Assembly: GCA_012841225.1 (NCBI GenBank)
Contig: DUVD01000213.1
Location: 1-12,960, forward strand
Source: Fibrobacter sp.
GTDB taxonomy: Bacteria; Fibrobacterota; Fibrobacteria; Fibrobacterales; Fibrobacteraceae
Reading direction: 5' to 3'
DNA length: 12,960 nt
The position numbers were made by a program, and so were the translations under genes. Each line of letters begins with the position of its first letter. Position 1 is the first letter of the stretch. Below the pieces are notes generated by a model, which saw only the letters and a program-made list of their open reading frames with translations, had not been told where the DNA came from and ran no database searches. This document shows, piece after piece, positions 1-6,944 of this stretch.

Positions 1-2541
1 TTTAACCCAGATTACGGTTTTGATTTTTCTGTTTTGGGAGAGGACTTGCAGCCTGCTGTAAACCAAGCTAAAGAAGAATTAGCTGCAGGCAAGCCCGAAC
101 ATGAAGTTTACTTGCCGGCTAGTTTATACGCTAAAGTGCGCGAAATTTATCCTGACTCAGTAAAACCATTTAGGATGATGCCCTTTGATGTGCAGTTGAT
201 TGGTGGCTTTGTACTTCACGAAGGCGCGATCGCTGAAATGGCAACTGGCGAAGGTAAGACCTTGGCCGCTGCATTACCAGTCTATTTAAATGGGCTTTCT
301 GGTAAAGGCGTTCACGTTGTTACGGTGAACGATTACTTGGCCGGCCGTGACGCGAAACAAATGGGTCGTGTTTATAATTTTTTAGGCCTGCAAGTCGGCC
401 TTATTATTAGCGGGTTAGACAACACGCAGCGCCGTGAGAGCTATTCGGCAGATGTCACATACGGTACCAATAATGAATTTGGTTTTGATTACTTGCGCGA
501 TAACATGGCCGTAGAGCCAAAAGACTTAGTGCAAAGGGATTTGAACTTCTGTATTGTGGATGAAGTGGACTCCATCCTAATTGACGAAGCACGTACTCCT
601 CTGATTATTAGCGGTCCTGCAGAAGATGCGACCGAAAAGTATACACAAGCAGATGCGTTAGTAAAAAATTTGGTTAGGGAAAAAGACTTCACCGTCGATG
701 AAAAAAATAAGTCGATTCAAATTACCGAAAGAGGCGTGACGCATATTGAGACTCTCATGAACATCACCAATCTTTATGGAGAGCATGCGGAGTGGGTTCA
801 TTTTATTAACCAAGCTTTACGCGCTTATTATTTATTTGAGAACGATGTGGATTACATTGCACGTGACGGTGAAATCATCATTGTCGACGAAAACACAGGT
901 CGTTTAATGGAAGGGCGTCGCTATTCCGATGGCATGCACCAAGCCATAGAAGCCAAAGAAAAAGTAAAAATTCGTCGAGAAAACCAAACTCTCGCGACTA
1001 TTACTTTCCAGAACTACTTTCGCATGTACGCTAAGCTTTCAGGTATGACGGGTACAGCAGAAACCGAAGCCACAGAATTCGTTAAAATTTATAATATGAA
1101 TACCTGGGTGATACCTACTCATAAACCTTGTATCCGTAGCGATAAGCAAGACCTTATTTATAAATCAGAAAGTGTTAAGTGGCAATCCATTGTCAAGGAA
1201 ATTAAACGGAGACACGAGACCGGACAACCTTTGCTTGTTGGTACTGCCTCGATCGAAAAATCTGAAAAAATTGCAGCCCTTTTAAAAGCGGAGCGCATAG
1301 AACACGAAATTTTAAATGCTAAAAATCACGGTCGTGAAGCTGAAATCATTCAGTTTGCAGGTCACTTAAATAAAGTAACTATTGCAACGAACATGGCTGG
1401 TCGTGGTACTGATATTGCTCTTGGTCCGGGAGTTGTCGAAGTAGGCGGTCTTCACGTATTGGGTACAGAGCGTCATGAATCTAGGCGCATCGATAATCAG
1501 TTGCGAGGTCGTTCTGGTCGCCAAGGTGACCCAGGGTCGAGCCAGTACTTTCTTTCTTTAGACGATAATCTCATGCGAATTTTTGGCGGTGCCAATGTTA
1601 AGCAGTTGATGAGTCGTTTTAAAATAGATGAAGACGAAGCGATCACGCACTCTTTGGTTTCTAGAAGTATTCGCGGTGCACAACGACGCGTTGAGGGTCA
1701 AAGTTTTGATGCTCGTAAGCACTTGCTCGATTATGATAACGTAATGAACGAACAAAGAAAAGTTATTTATAGCGTTCGTCGTCGAATATTAAAAGGTGAA
1801 GATATCCGAAACGATATTTTAACTCGTATTGAAGATGCCGCCGATATTAAAGTATCTGAATATGTTTTTGCTGATCGCTATCCAGAAGAATGGAATTTAG
1901 AGGGCTTGACAACGGAATTGCAGCGCAGCTTCAATCTCGATTATAGTATTTCCGCTAAAGAAGCGATGAATATGAAGCCCGACGATATTTTAAAAAGCGT
2001 CATTGAAAAATGTCATGATAAGTACGAAAAACTAATGGAAATCATCCCAACGGAAGACTTTAACCAGTTAGAGCGTCGTATTTTATTATTGACAATTGAC
2101 CAGCATTGGAAAGAGCATTTGTATGGCATGGATCAACTCAAAGAAGCCATCCGATTCCAGGGTTACGCACAAAAAGACCCATTAATGGTCTACAAGTCAG
2201 AAGGCTTTAAAATGTTTGAGACCTGTTTAGAAAGCATTGCCTCTATGACGGCACTTCGCATTCTCAATATTCGCATTCAGTTACCCGATGGCTCATCAGT
2301 TTCGCCAGAGCAGATAGTTCCTAAGCCACAAGCACCTCAGCAGACGATTGAAAATAGCAGTCAAATTAAAGACTCACCATCTCAGATCGATACGCCAAGA
2401 CCAGCCACAAGAAGGACAAGGCAAGCGCCAAAAAATATAATTCCCGTTAAAAATGAGGGGCCTAAAATCGGGCGCAATGACCCCTGTTGGTGCGGTTCAG
2501 GTCAAAAATTCAAGAAATGTCACGGAAAAGATGAGACATAA
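1..2541 (+). CDS. secA: Protein translocase ATPase SecA (5' end outside window)
   Basis: SecA is the motor ATPase that pushes unfolded preproteins through SecYEG across the inner membrane. The reading frame is open from base 1, so the true start lies upstream; the TTG at 34 is only an internal leucine codon. Visible in order: Q-motif region FDVQLIGG, Walker A TGEGKT (about nt 244-261), VNDYLA, YGTNNEFGFDYLRDNM, Walker B region DEVDSILIDEARTP (about nt 559-600), the IVDENTGRLMEGRR segment, SGMTGTAETEA, the NBD2 motif NMAGRGTDI, RGRSGRQGDPGSS, the two-helix-finger region IDQHWKEHLYGMDQLK, a variable linker, and a C-terminal SEC-C zinc site (Cys codons at 2485, 2491, 2518 and His at 2521). The stretch before FDVQL is unlike the common SecA N-terminus. 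The stop overlaps the tmk start. This looks like the housekeeping SecA rather than a SecA2, because the finger and SEC-C domain are intact. Confidence 0.98.
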   Translation, partial: FNPDYGFDFSVLGEDLQPAVNQAKEELAAGKPEHEVYLPASLYAKVREIYPDSVKPFRMMPFDVQLIGGFVLHEGAIAEMATGEGKTLAAALPVYLNGLSGKGVHVVTVNDYLAGRDAKQMGRVYNFLGLQVGLIISGLDNTQRRESYSADVTYGTNNEFGFDYLRDNMAVEPKDLVQRDLNFCIVDEVDSILIDEARTPLIISGPAEDATEKYTQADALVKNLVREKDFTVDEKNKSIQITERGVTHIETLMNITNLYGEHAEWVHFINQALRAYYLFENDVDYIARDGEIIIVDENTGRLMEGRRYSDGMHQAIEAKEKVKIRRENQTLATITFQNYFRMYAKLSGMTGTAETEATEFVKIYNMNTWVIPTHKPCIRSDKQDLIYKSESVKWQSIVKEIKRRHETGQPLLVGTASIEKSEKIAALLKAERIEHEILNAKNHGREAEIIQFAGHLNKVTIATNMAGRGTDIALGPGVVEVGGLHVLGTERHESRRIDNQLRGRSGRQGDPGSSQYFLSLDDNLMRIFGGANVKQLMSRFKIDEDEAITHSLVSRSIRGAQRRVEGQSFDARKHLLDYDNVMNEQRKVIYSVRRRILKGEDIRNDILTRIEDAADIKVSEYVFADRYPEEWNLEGLTTELQRSFNLDYSISAKEAMNMKPDDILKSVIEKCHDKYEKLMEIIPTEDFNQLERRILLLTIDQHWKEHLYGMDQLKEAIRFQGYAQKDPLMVYKSEGFKMFETCLESIASMTALRILNIRIQLPDGSSVSPEQIVPKPQAPQQTIENSSQIKDSPSQIDTPRPATRRTRQAPKNIIPVKNEGPKIGRNDPCWCGSGQKFKKCHGKDET

Positions 2542-3178
2542 TAAACTTCAAACGGCTAAGAATTTCTTTTCCCTCGAAGGCGTAGACGGTTCAGGCAAAA
2601 CCACTCAAATGGATTTGCTGCAAAAGGCAATAGAGTCGAAAGGTTATTCTTGCTTGCGCATTCGAGAGCCTGGTGGCTCCGAAATATCAGAAAAAATTCG
2701 CGCCCTATTATTGGACCCCAGTTTTAAGGGTTCAATGTCAGACAAAACTGAATTGCTTCTTTATAATGCAGCGCGCGCCCAATTGATCAAAGAGTGTATT
2801 CAACCGGCATTAGACTCGGGCAAAATAGTCCTCGCGGATCGCTTTGCTTGGAGCACCCTCGCCTACCAAGGTTTTGGTCGAAATTTAGACACTCAAATGG
2901 TTTTGGACCTATCGGCCATCACTTGTGGAAAAATATTCCCAGAATTGACAATTGTGTTAGATATAGATGTTGTTAAAAGTCGAGAGCGCATGGCCATGGA
3001 AGGCAAAGTTCCCGATCGTCTCGAGTCCGAAAAAGTGGAGTTTTTTGAGCGGGTGCGCCGAGGCTATTTAGAAATAGCAGGTGATTTTCCAAATGAAGTG
3101 TCAATTGTTGCCGCCGATCAGTCAAAAGAAAAAGTGCATTTAGAAATACTAAATCTCATTTTAGCACGTTTGGGGTAA
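2531..3178 (+). CDS. tmk: Thymidylate kinase (dTMP kinase)
   Basis: Phosphorylates dTMP to dTDP with ATP in the cytoplasm, on the route to dTTP. The 215-residue product has the family's usual length. The P-loop GVDGSGKTT is at residues 17-25, the REPGG loop at 45-49, DRFAWSTLAYQG from residue 103 (equivalent of the DRY motif, Tyr replaced by Phe), and a LID-like stretch around VPDRLESE. An in-frame ATG at 2453 would add 26 residues that merely read the SEC-C codons of secA in another frame. The ATG at 2531 puts the P-loop at the usual distance from the N-terminus and has a weak GGA upstream, so it is preferred. It overlaps the secA end by 11 bp, which suggests translational coupling in a secA-tmk operon. 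Confidence 0.95.
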   Translation: MRHNKLQTAKNFFSLEGVDGSGKTTQMDLLQKAIESKGYSCLRIREPGGSEISEKIRALLLDPSFKGSMSDKTELLLYNAARAQLIKECIQPALDSGKIVLADRFAWSTLAYQGFGRNLDTQMVLDLSAITCGKIFPELTIVLDIDVVKSRERMAMEGKVPDRLESEKVEFFERVRRGYLEIAGDFPNEVSIVAADQSKEKVHLEILNLILARLG

Positions 3179-3179
3179 T

Positions 3180-4289
3180 ATGGTTATTATTTCTATTTTT
3201 CTCGTTTTATCTCTATTTGTGTATTGGTTCTGGCATTTAAAATCATTATGGACTGGTAAGCATCGCCGCCTTTTTGCTCTTCTCACTATCGTTGTGTTTT
3301 TGCTTACTTTAGTGCCTAGATCTAGCGTCTTCTTTTTTTGGTTGTCTGCAATCGAGATTATTTGGTTTGCTATTTATTTGCAAATGAGCTTGGTTTCAGA
3401 TTTAGGCTTGATAGCATATCGCCTAATTAAACGCCCAAAGCTTCACCCCACTTTTCTTCCTCGTTTTTTACGCCTTGTTTTTGCGGCTTCTTGGGCAGTA
3501 ACGGCAGTATTTTTTAGTTATGGCGTATGGAATAATTTGAATTACCGTTTACACGATGTCGAAATAGGGGTGCCCGGCTTAGAGGAAGAATTTAAGGTCG
3601 CTTTTTTTACCGATATTCATTTTTCAGCTGGATTTCCAGAATCAAAATTAAAACGCTTGATTAGCGACATTGACTCTATTGCCCCTCAGGCCGTATTTTT
3701 TGGAGGCGACGTTGCTGATGCATCTGACACGTATTTGAATAGCAAGGGAATCGACACGCTGTTTCAGAAAATTAAAGCACCGCAAGGATTTTTTGGTGTA
3801 ATTGGAAATCATGAAGGCTATCTCATGCGATCTGGTTATGATTTTGTTGTTTGGATGAATCAAAATGGCATGCTCACCCTTTTGGATTCCACTTCATGCA
3901 ACGAATTATTTTGCGTGAGTGGGCGTTTAGATCACCAATATGCCTCTCATTTAGGTAAAACAAGAATGCCTTTGGATTATTTATCGATTGAGGTTGCAAA
4001 GCAGGGTGAAAAAAAACGACCTTGGATAGTATTAGATCATCAACCAAAGGGCTTAGAAGGCGAGAAACCTCGAATTATGCCCGATTTAGTCATTTCTGGG
4101 CATACACATGCGGGTCAATTTTTCCCAGGTAACATCATTATCGATTGGATTTGGCCTTTGAGCCATGGGCTTGGGTATCTAGACGGTGTACTTTGGTTTG
4201 TTTCTTCTGGGATTCACACTTGGGGGCCTCCAGTCCGAGTTTTAACACACTCAGAGTTAGTCATTTTTAATTTTAGAGGTAAAAGATAA
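3180..4289 (+). CDS. Membrane-anchored calcineurin-like metallophosphoesterase
   Basis: A 369-residue protein of the COG1408 (YkuE/YaeI-like) metallophosphoesterase type. The N-terminal third holds about four hydrophobic segments (roughly residues 2-18, 31-46, 49-72, 97-117). The catalytic domain follows, with the dinuclear-metal motifs complete: TDIH (D145, H147), GGDVAD (D177), GNHE (209-212), a single His in DHQP (H287), and GHTH (307-310). Known relatives cleave phosphoester or pyrophosphate bonds, in some cases in lipid substrates such as UDP-diacylglucosamine. The substrate here cannot be told from sequence, and the topology (which face the active site is on) is not certain. It starts one base after the tmk stop, with only a weak GGGG four bases before the ATG, so it is probably the third gene of the secA-tmk operon. 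Confidence 0.9.
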   Translation: MVIISIFLVLSLFVYWFWHLKSLWTGKHRRLFALLTIVVFLLTLVPRSSVFFFWLSAIEIIWFAIYLQMSLVSDLGLIAYRLIKRPKLHPTFLPRFLRLVFAASWAVTAVFFSYGVWNNLNYRLHDVEIGVPGLEEEFKVAFFTDIHFSAGFPESKLKRLISDIDSIAPQAVFFGGDVADASDTYLNSKGIDTLFQKIKAPQGFFGVIGNHEGYLMRSGYDFVVWMNQNGMLTLLDSTSCNELFCVSGRLDHQYASHLGKTRMPLDYLSIEVAKQGEKKRPWIVLDHQPKGLEGEKPRIMPDLVISGHTHAGQFFPGNIIIDWIWPLSHGLGYLDGVLWFVSSGIHTWGPPVRVLTHSELVIFNFRGKR

Positions 4290-4302
4290 TTAACTGTTAA
4301 TT
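4288..4302. promoter_or_regulatory. 15-bp palindrome AATTAAC-T-GTTAATT
   Basis: Perfect 7-bp inverted arms around a central T, starting inside the stop codon of the metallophosphoesterase gene and lying about 52 bp before the next ATG. The size and symmetry would suit an operator for a dimeric regulator, but the arms are AT-rich and there is no second copy in the window. It lacks the GC stem and U-run of a terminator. Function unproven. Confidence 0.25.
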
Positions 4303-4341
4303 TGAGCACTAAATTTTCACTCCAAAGATTAAACTTATTAC

Positions 4342-4347
4342 TATATT
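4342..4347 (+). promoter_or_regulatory. Candidate -10 box (TATATT) of a leaderless promoter
   Basis: TATATT is followed by seven bases and then the ATG at 4355. No Shine-Dalgarno sequence is visible before that ATG. A -10 box usually sits about seven bases before the transcription start, so the transcript could begin at the A of the ATG. No good -35 box is seen 16-18 bp upstream. The same spacing recurs before 6945 and 10715. Confidence 0.4.
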
Positions 4348-4354
4348 ATTAACC

Positions 4355-4672
4355 ATGCTTTTATGTTTAGAATCTGATCAGCTTGACAAAGTCAAAAGAA
4401 TTTTGAAAATTCATTTCGCAGGTTTTTCCGTATACGCTTATGGGCCTCGAGTGTCTGGAATTAATTTGACTCCAGATACAGAATTGAATATTGCAGTAGT
4501 TTCAGAAAAACCCATTTCTCTTGAGAAAATGGTGGCTGTAGAAAAAGCGTTTTCAGAAAGCGGTCTTCCTTTTCAAGTCGATATTGTCGATTGGGCTAAA
4601 CTACCAGAAAGTATGGAAAAAAAGATAAAAAAGGAGCATATCGTTATACAAGATAGCGATAAAGATTTATGA
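4355..4672 (+). CDS. MNT-fold nucleotidyltransferase-like protein with substituted catalytic acids
   Basis: A 105-residue cytoplasmic protein resembling the small polymerase-beta-type (MNT/MntA-like) nucleotidyltransferases, whose usual core is GSRxxG, then SDLDL, and later VDIVDW. The frame matches well: YAYGPRVSG (residues 28-35), TELNIAVVSEKPISL (from 42) and FQVDIVDW (73-80). The key residues have changed: GSR reads GPR (P31), and the two metal-binding Asp of SDLDL align with E43 and N45; the late Asp (D76) is kept. It may therefore be a pseudoenzyme or a binding or regulatory subunit. Active family members often pair with a HEPN toxin as an antitoxin; no HEPN gene is adjacent. The next gene starts inside its stop codon (ATGA), implying co-translation. 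There is no Shine-Dalgarno sequence. The fold assignment is fairly secure; the function is unknown. Confidence 0.8.
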   Translation: MLLCLESDQLDKVKRILKIHFAGFSVYAYGPRVSGINLTPDTELNIAVVSEKPISLEKMVAVEKAFSESGLPFQVDIVDWAKLPESMEKKIKKEHIVIQDSDKDL

Positions 4673-6483
4673 GAGTTATTTTCCTAAGTATCTTATTTAT
4701 TGCTCTCTCGAGCACTTTTTCTTTGGCTCAAGAATCCCTTCCTCCGTTAGAGCAAGCAAAAAATCTTATTAGCGCAGACAAGTGCGCCGATGCCATTCCC
4801 CTCTTAAAAAATACCTACCAAAAAAGATTCCGCTTTGCAGAGGGCGAAAAGGCTTCCATTTTACTGACCGAGTGTTACTTGCGTCAACAAAATCGAGTAG
4901 AAGCCGAAAAAGTGACGTCGAAGTATTTAGAATATTACATAAGAACGCCTTACCGCGAAAGAATGGAAACAAACGCCGCTATTCTTTCTATAGAAAAGGG
5001 CTCGGTCTACGATGGTGTGGAATCGCTGCTTCGCGTTTTGGCTTATACAAAAAACCCAGCTGCAAAAATCCGTGCCAAAGATATTGCAATTCAAACAATC
5101 GCAGCCTCTTTGCTTACTTTGGATCAATTACTCGCGCTTCTCGAAAAATACCCAGTAGAAAAAGATGTTTTAGGGTGGCTTTATTTGCAACTTGGGCGCG
5201 AGAGTCAAAATGAAAAACGTTACAAGGCTGCTCGTTATTGGTACAAAAAAGTAGAACCAGAAAAGGCTCACGAGAGGCTAGTTGAAACAGCAAAGTTAGG
5301 GATTGAGTCTTTAGAGAACGCTGGTGCAGGGATGCCAACAATTCTAGTTTTAGCCCCTGTTTCTGGTGAATTTGCTGAATACGGCATAGCAGCAATCCAA
5401 GGCGCTTTACTCGCGCATGAAATGGCTGGCTTAAATGGAAAAATAAACATACGAATCGCCGACACTCGTGCCGATGCCCCCGTGGCTTTATGGCGTGCTC
5501 AACAAGCTGTCAATCAAGATAGCGTCATTGCGATTATAGGTCCAATTATGAGTGCCCCTTCAGCTACAGTCGCAGCCTGGCTCGGCAGCAATTTTCAACA
5601 CATTCCAATGCTTACCCCTACTGCCACAGACGATGGCATTGCTCGCATGGGGCCCAATATTTTTCAATTGAATATCACCATGGATCGCCTAGCCGAAGAA
5701 ATCGCCGATTTTGCCACTCGCTGCTTAAATATAAGCGAGTTCGCTATTTTAAGCCCTTTGGGAGATTATGGAAATTCAATGTCGAACAGTTTTACTCGCG
5801 CCGTAGAACGTCGTGGCGGGGTTATTTTGGCTCATCAGCATTACGAAGAAGGCCGCCCCGATTATAAAACAGAATTTGATTTATGGCGCGATGCGCGCTT
5901 TAAACAAGAAAATCGCCGGCGCAACATCGAGAAGGGCGTGAATAATTTAGATGCGGTAAGTACCAAAGAGCGTCGTTTTTATATGCAAGACTCGGTCTTT
6001 CAATTTCCAGGAATTTTTATCCCTGCAACAAACCCTAGTGACGCTGGCTTAATGGCTGGGCAAGTAGCATTTAATAAAATTAACGGCGTTCTTTTAGGTA
6101 CGTCGGGTTGGTATGGCAGAGACTTACTCGTACAAGGCAAGCGTTTAGTCGAGGGAGCATTCTTTACCGTGCCATTTATGGATTTAGAAAAAAGTGAAGC
6201 TTACCAAAAATTTGAAAAAACATTTTCAAAAAAATGGGGAGCAGAACCCGCAAGAGATAAAGTAAGCGGGCTAAGCTATGATGCCATGAATATTGTGATA
6301 GAGAGCATAGCACAAAGACCAAATAACCTTAGCAACCAAATTAATTGGACTCAAAAATTCACGGGAATTTACGGTGAAATTAACTTTAAAAATGGCGCAA
6401 ATACAAGCGCACAAGTGGTAACTGTAAATAAAAGTCAGTTTTTACCGCAGGTCGAATGTAGCAGCACTCCAAATAAAAACTAA
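4669..6483 (+). CDS. Exported TPR plus type-1 periplasmic binding protein (LpoA/LppC-like)
   Basis: 604 residues with a signal peptide (hydrophobic about residues 3-18, probable cleavage after FSLA near residue 20). There is no lipobox Cys, so it is likely soluble in the periplasm. Residues about 22-215 are helical and TPR/Sel1-like (for example LGRESQNEKRYKAARYWYKKVEPEKA). From about 222 a type-1 periplasmic-binding fold begins (ILVLAPVSGEFAEYGIAAIQGALLAHE, then AIIGPIMSAPSATVAAW, then a GLSYDAMNIV helix near the end), related to branched-chain amino-acid receptors. TPR followed by a PBP1 fold is the architecture of LpoA/LppC, outer-membrane activators of PBP1A in gamma-proteobacteria. An equivalent role in peptidoglycan synthesis is an inference; a solute receptor is the alternative. 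An insertion rich in charged residues lies around 405-440. The ATGA overlap couples it to the preceding gene, and its stop overlaps the stop of the opposing gene. Confidence 0.85.
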   Translation: MRVIFLSILFIALSSTFSLAQESLPPLEQAKNLISADKCADAIPLLKNTYQKRFRFAEGEKASILLTECYLRQQNRVEAEKVTSKYLEYYIRTPYRERMETNAAILSIEKGSVYDGVESLLRVLAYTKNPAAKIRAKDIAIQTIAASLLTLDQLLALLEKYPVEKDVLGWLYLQLGRESQNEKRYKAARYWYKKVEPEKAHERLVETAKLGIESLENAGAGMPTILVLAPVSGEFAEYGIAAIQGALLAHEMAGLNGKINIRIADTRADAPVALWRAQQAVNQDSVIAIIGPIMSAPSATVAAWLGSNFQHIPMLTPTATDDGIARMGPNIFQLNITMDRLAEEIADFATRCLNISEFAILSPLGDYGNSMSNSFTRAVERRGGVILAHQHYEEGRPDYKTEFDLWRDARFKQENRRRNIEKGVNNLDAVSTKERRFYMQDSVFQFPGIFIPATNPSDAGLMAGQVAFNKINGVLLGTSGWYGRDLLVQGKRLVEGAFFTVPFMDLEKSEAYQKFEKTFSKKWGAEPARDKVSGLSYDAMNIVIESIAQRPNNLSNQINWTQKFTGIYGEINFKNGANTSAQVVTVNKSQFLPQVECSSTPNKN

Positions 6484-6695
6484 TCAAGATCATTGGCGCC
6501 GCATAAACTAGCAACCACATAAGACATCGATTCGCCTTGTCGATAATAAGGGAAGAGATTTTCATCGTCGGCAAAGTCTTCTAAATAAACGCCCCTACTG
6601 ACGATCAATTCTTGAGCTAAACGCTTTTTAAATGCTTGAAATCCAGAATGGATGTGGTAAAAAGCGACAGATGATGTTTTTTTTAAGGCTTTCAT
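6480..6695 (-). CDS. Small protein of unknown function (71 aa)
   Basis: Not recognised. The ATG at 6695 has a near-ideal Shine-Dalgarno GGAGG five bases upstream, so this start is chosen over an in-frame TTG at 6707, whose codon runs into that same site. The N-terminal half is basic (MKALKKTSSV, KKRLAQE) and the C-terminal half is acidic and aromatic (YLEDFADDENLFPYY, then SMSYVVASLCGANDLD). No signal peptide, membrane helix or repeat is seen. A plausible promoter precedes it (TTGATT, 17-bp spacer, TATATC). Its stop shares four bases with that of the converging LpoA-like gene, and there is no obvious terminator between them. The strong initiation signals and distinct composition argue for a real gene, but not for any particular role. 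Confidence 0.7.
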   Translation of the reverse strand: MKALKKTSSVAFYHIHSGFQAFKKRLAQELIVSRGVYLEDFADDENLFPYYRQGESMSYVVASLCGANDLD

Positions 6696-6700
6696 ATAAA

Positions 6701-6705
6701 CCTCC
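6701..6705 (-). promoter_or_regulatory. Strong ribosome-binding site GGAGG
   Basis: GGAGG on the minus strand, five bases before the ATG at 6695. It fixes the start of the 71-residue gene and rules out the upstream TTG, which lies across it. Confidence 0.8.
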
Positions 6706-6714
6706 AATACTAAC

Positions 6715-6743
6715 GATATAGATAATCTTTAAATAAAAATCAA
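6715..6743 (-). promoter_or_regulatory. Candidate sigma70-type promoter of the 71-aa gene
   Basis: On the minus strand TTGATT (bases 6743-6738) and TATATC (6720-6715) are separated by 17 bases; each matches four of six consensus positions. A start about seven bases downstream would leave a leader of roughly 12 nt containing the GGAGG site. Confidence 0.45.
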
Positions 6744-6756
6744 GGCGCTAGCCCTC

Positions 6757-6853
6757 TGAAATCAATAGTTAAGGTGAAATTAATAACATACAAAGCGCTT
6801 ATTTTATCTTTATTTTAGAAATCTCATTAGTACCTATTTCGTTTGAAATCAAT
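6757..6853. repeat. 10-bp direct repeat TGAAATCAAT in a divergent intergenic region
   Basis: TGAAATCAAT occurs at 6757-6766 and 6844-6853, 87 bp apart, in the AT-rich region between the divergent genes at 6695 (-) and 6945 (+). A short inverted repeat ATTTC-GTTT-GAAAT (6836-6849) overlaps the second copy. These could be regulator sites, but AT-rich DNA yields such matches by chance. Apart from the promoters noted separately, nothing else is recognised in 6708-6944. Confidence 0.25.
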
Positions 6854-6931
6854 TACTTATGAAAATTAAAAAATGCCCCATTTAAGCTGAAATTGAAAAA
6901 CACTACTATTCTAAATAGGAATAAAATAAAG

Positions 6932-6937
6932 TATATT
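6932..6937 (+). promoter_or_regulatory. Candidate -10 box (TATATT) of a leaderless promoter
   Basis: TATATT is followed by exactly seven bases and then the ATG at 6945. The nearest purine-rich motif (AGGA, 6917-6920) is about 24 nt from the ATG, too far to serve as a ribosome-binding site. No convincing -35 box is seen at the matching distance (TTCTAA, poor). Confidence 0.4.
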
Positions 6938-6944
6938 TTATAGA

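Noticed and set aside
34..36. TTG as the start of secA
   Set aside because: The frame is open to base 1 and the residues before it belong to the same protein; the true start must be upstream of the window.
2453..2530. An upstream ATG giving a 241-residue thymidylate kinase
   Set aside because: The extra 26 residues only read the SEC-C codons of secA in another frame, and they would make the protein longer than the family norm.
4782..5213. A 143-residue open frame on the + strand
   Set aside because: Lies wholly inside the LpoA-like gene in another frame, with arginine- and serine-rich composition and no domain or ribosome-binding site; a shadow.
5114..5395. A 93-residue open frame on the - strand
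   Set aside because: Antisense to the LpoA-like coding region with no start signal; a shadow.
4355..6483. A HEPN-MNT toxin-antitoxin system
   Set aside because: The MNT-like protein has substituted catalytic residues and its coupled neighbour is an exported TPR-PBP1 protein, not a HEPN toxin.
6696..6707. TTG start at 6707 for the small minus-strand gene
   Set aside because: The codons from 6707 lie across the GGAGG ribosome-binding site of the better ATG at 6695.
6744..6753. GGC-GCTA-GCC as a terminator stem
   Set aside because: Three-base-pair stem, and on the strand where a T-rich tract follows there is no gene for it to terminate.
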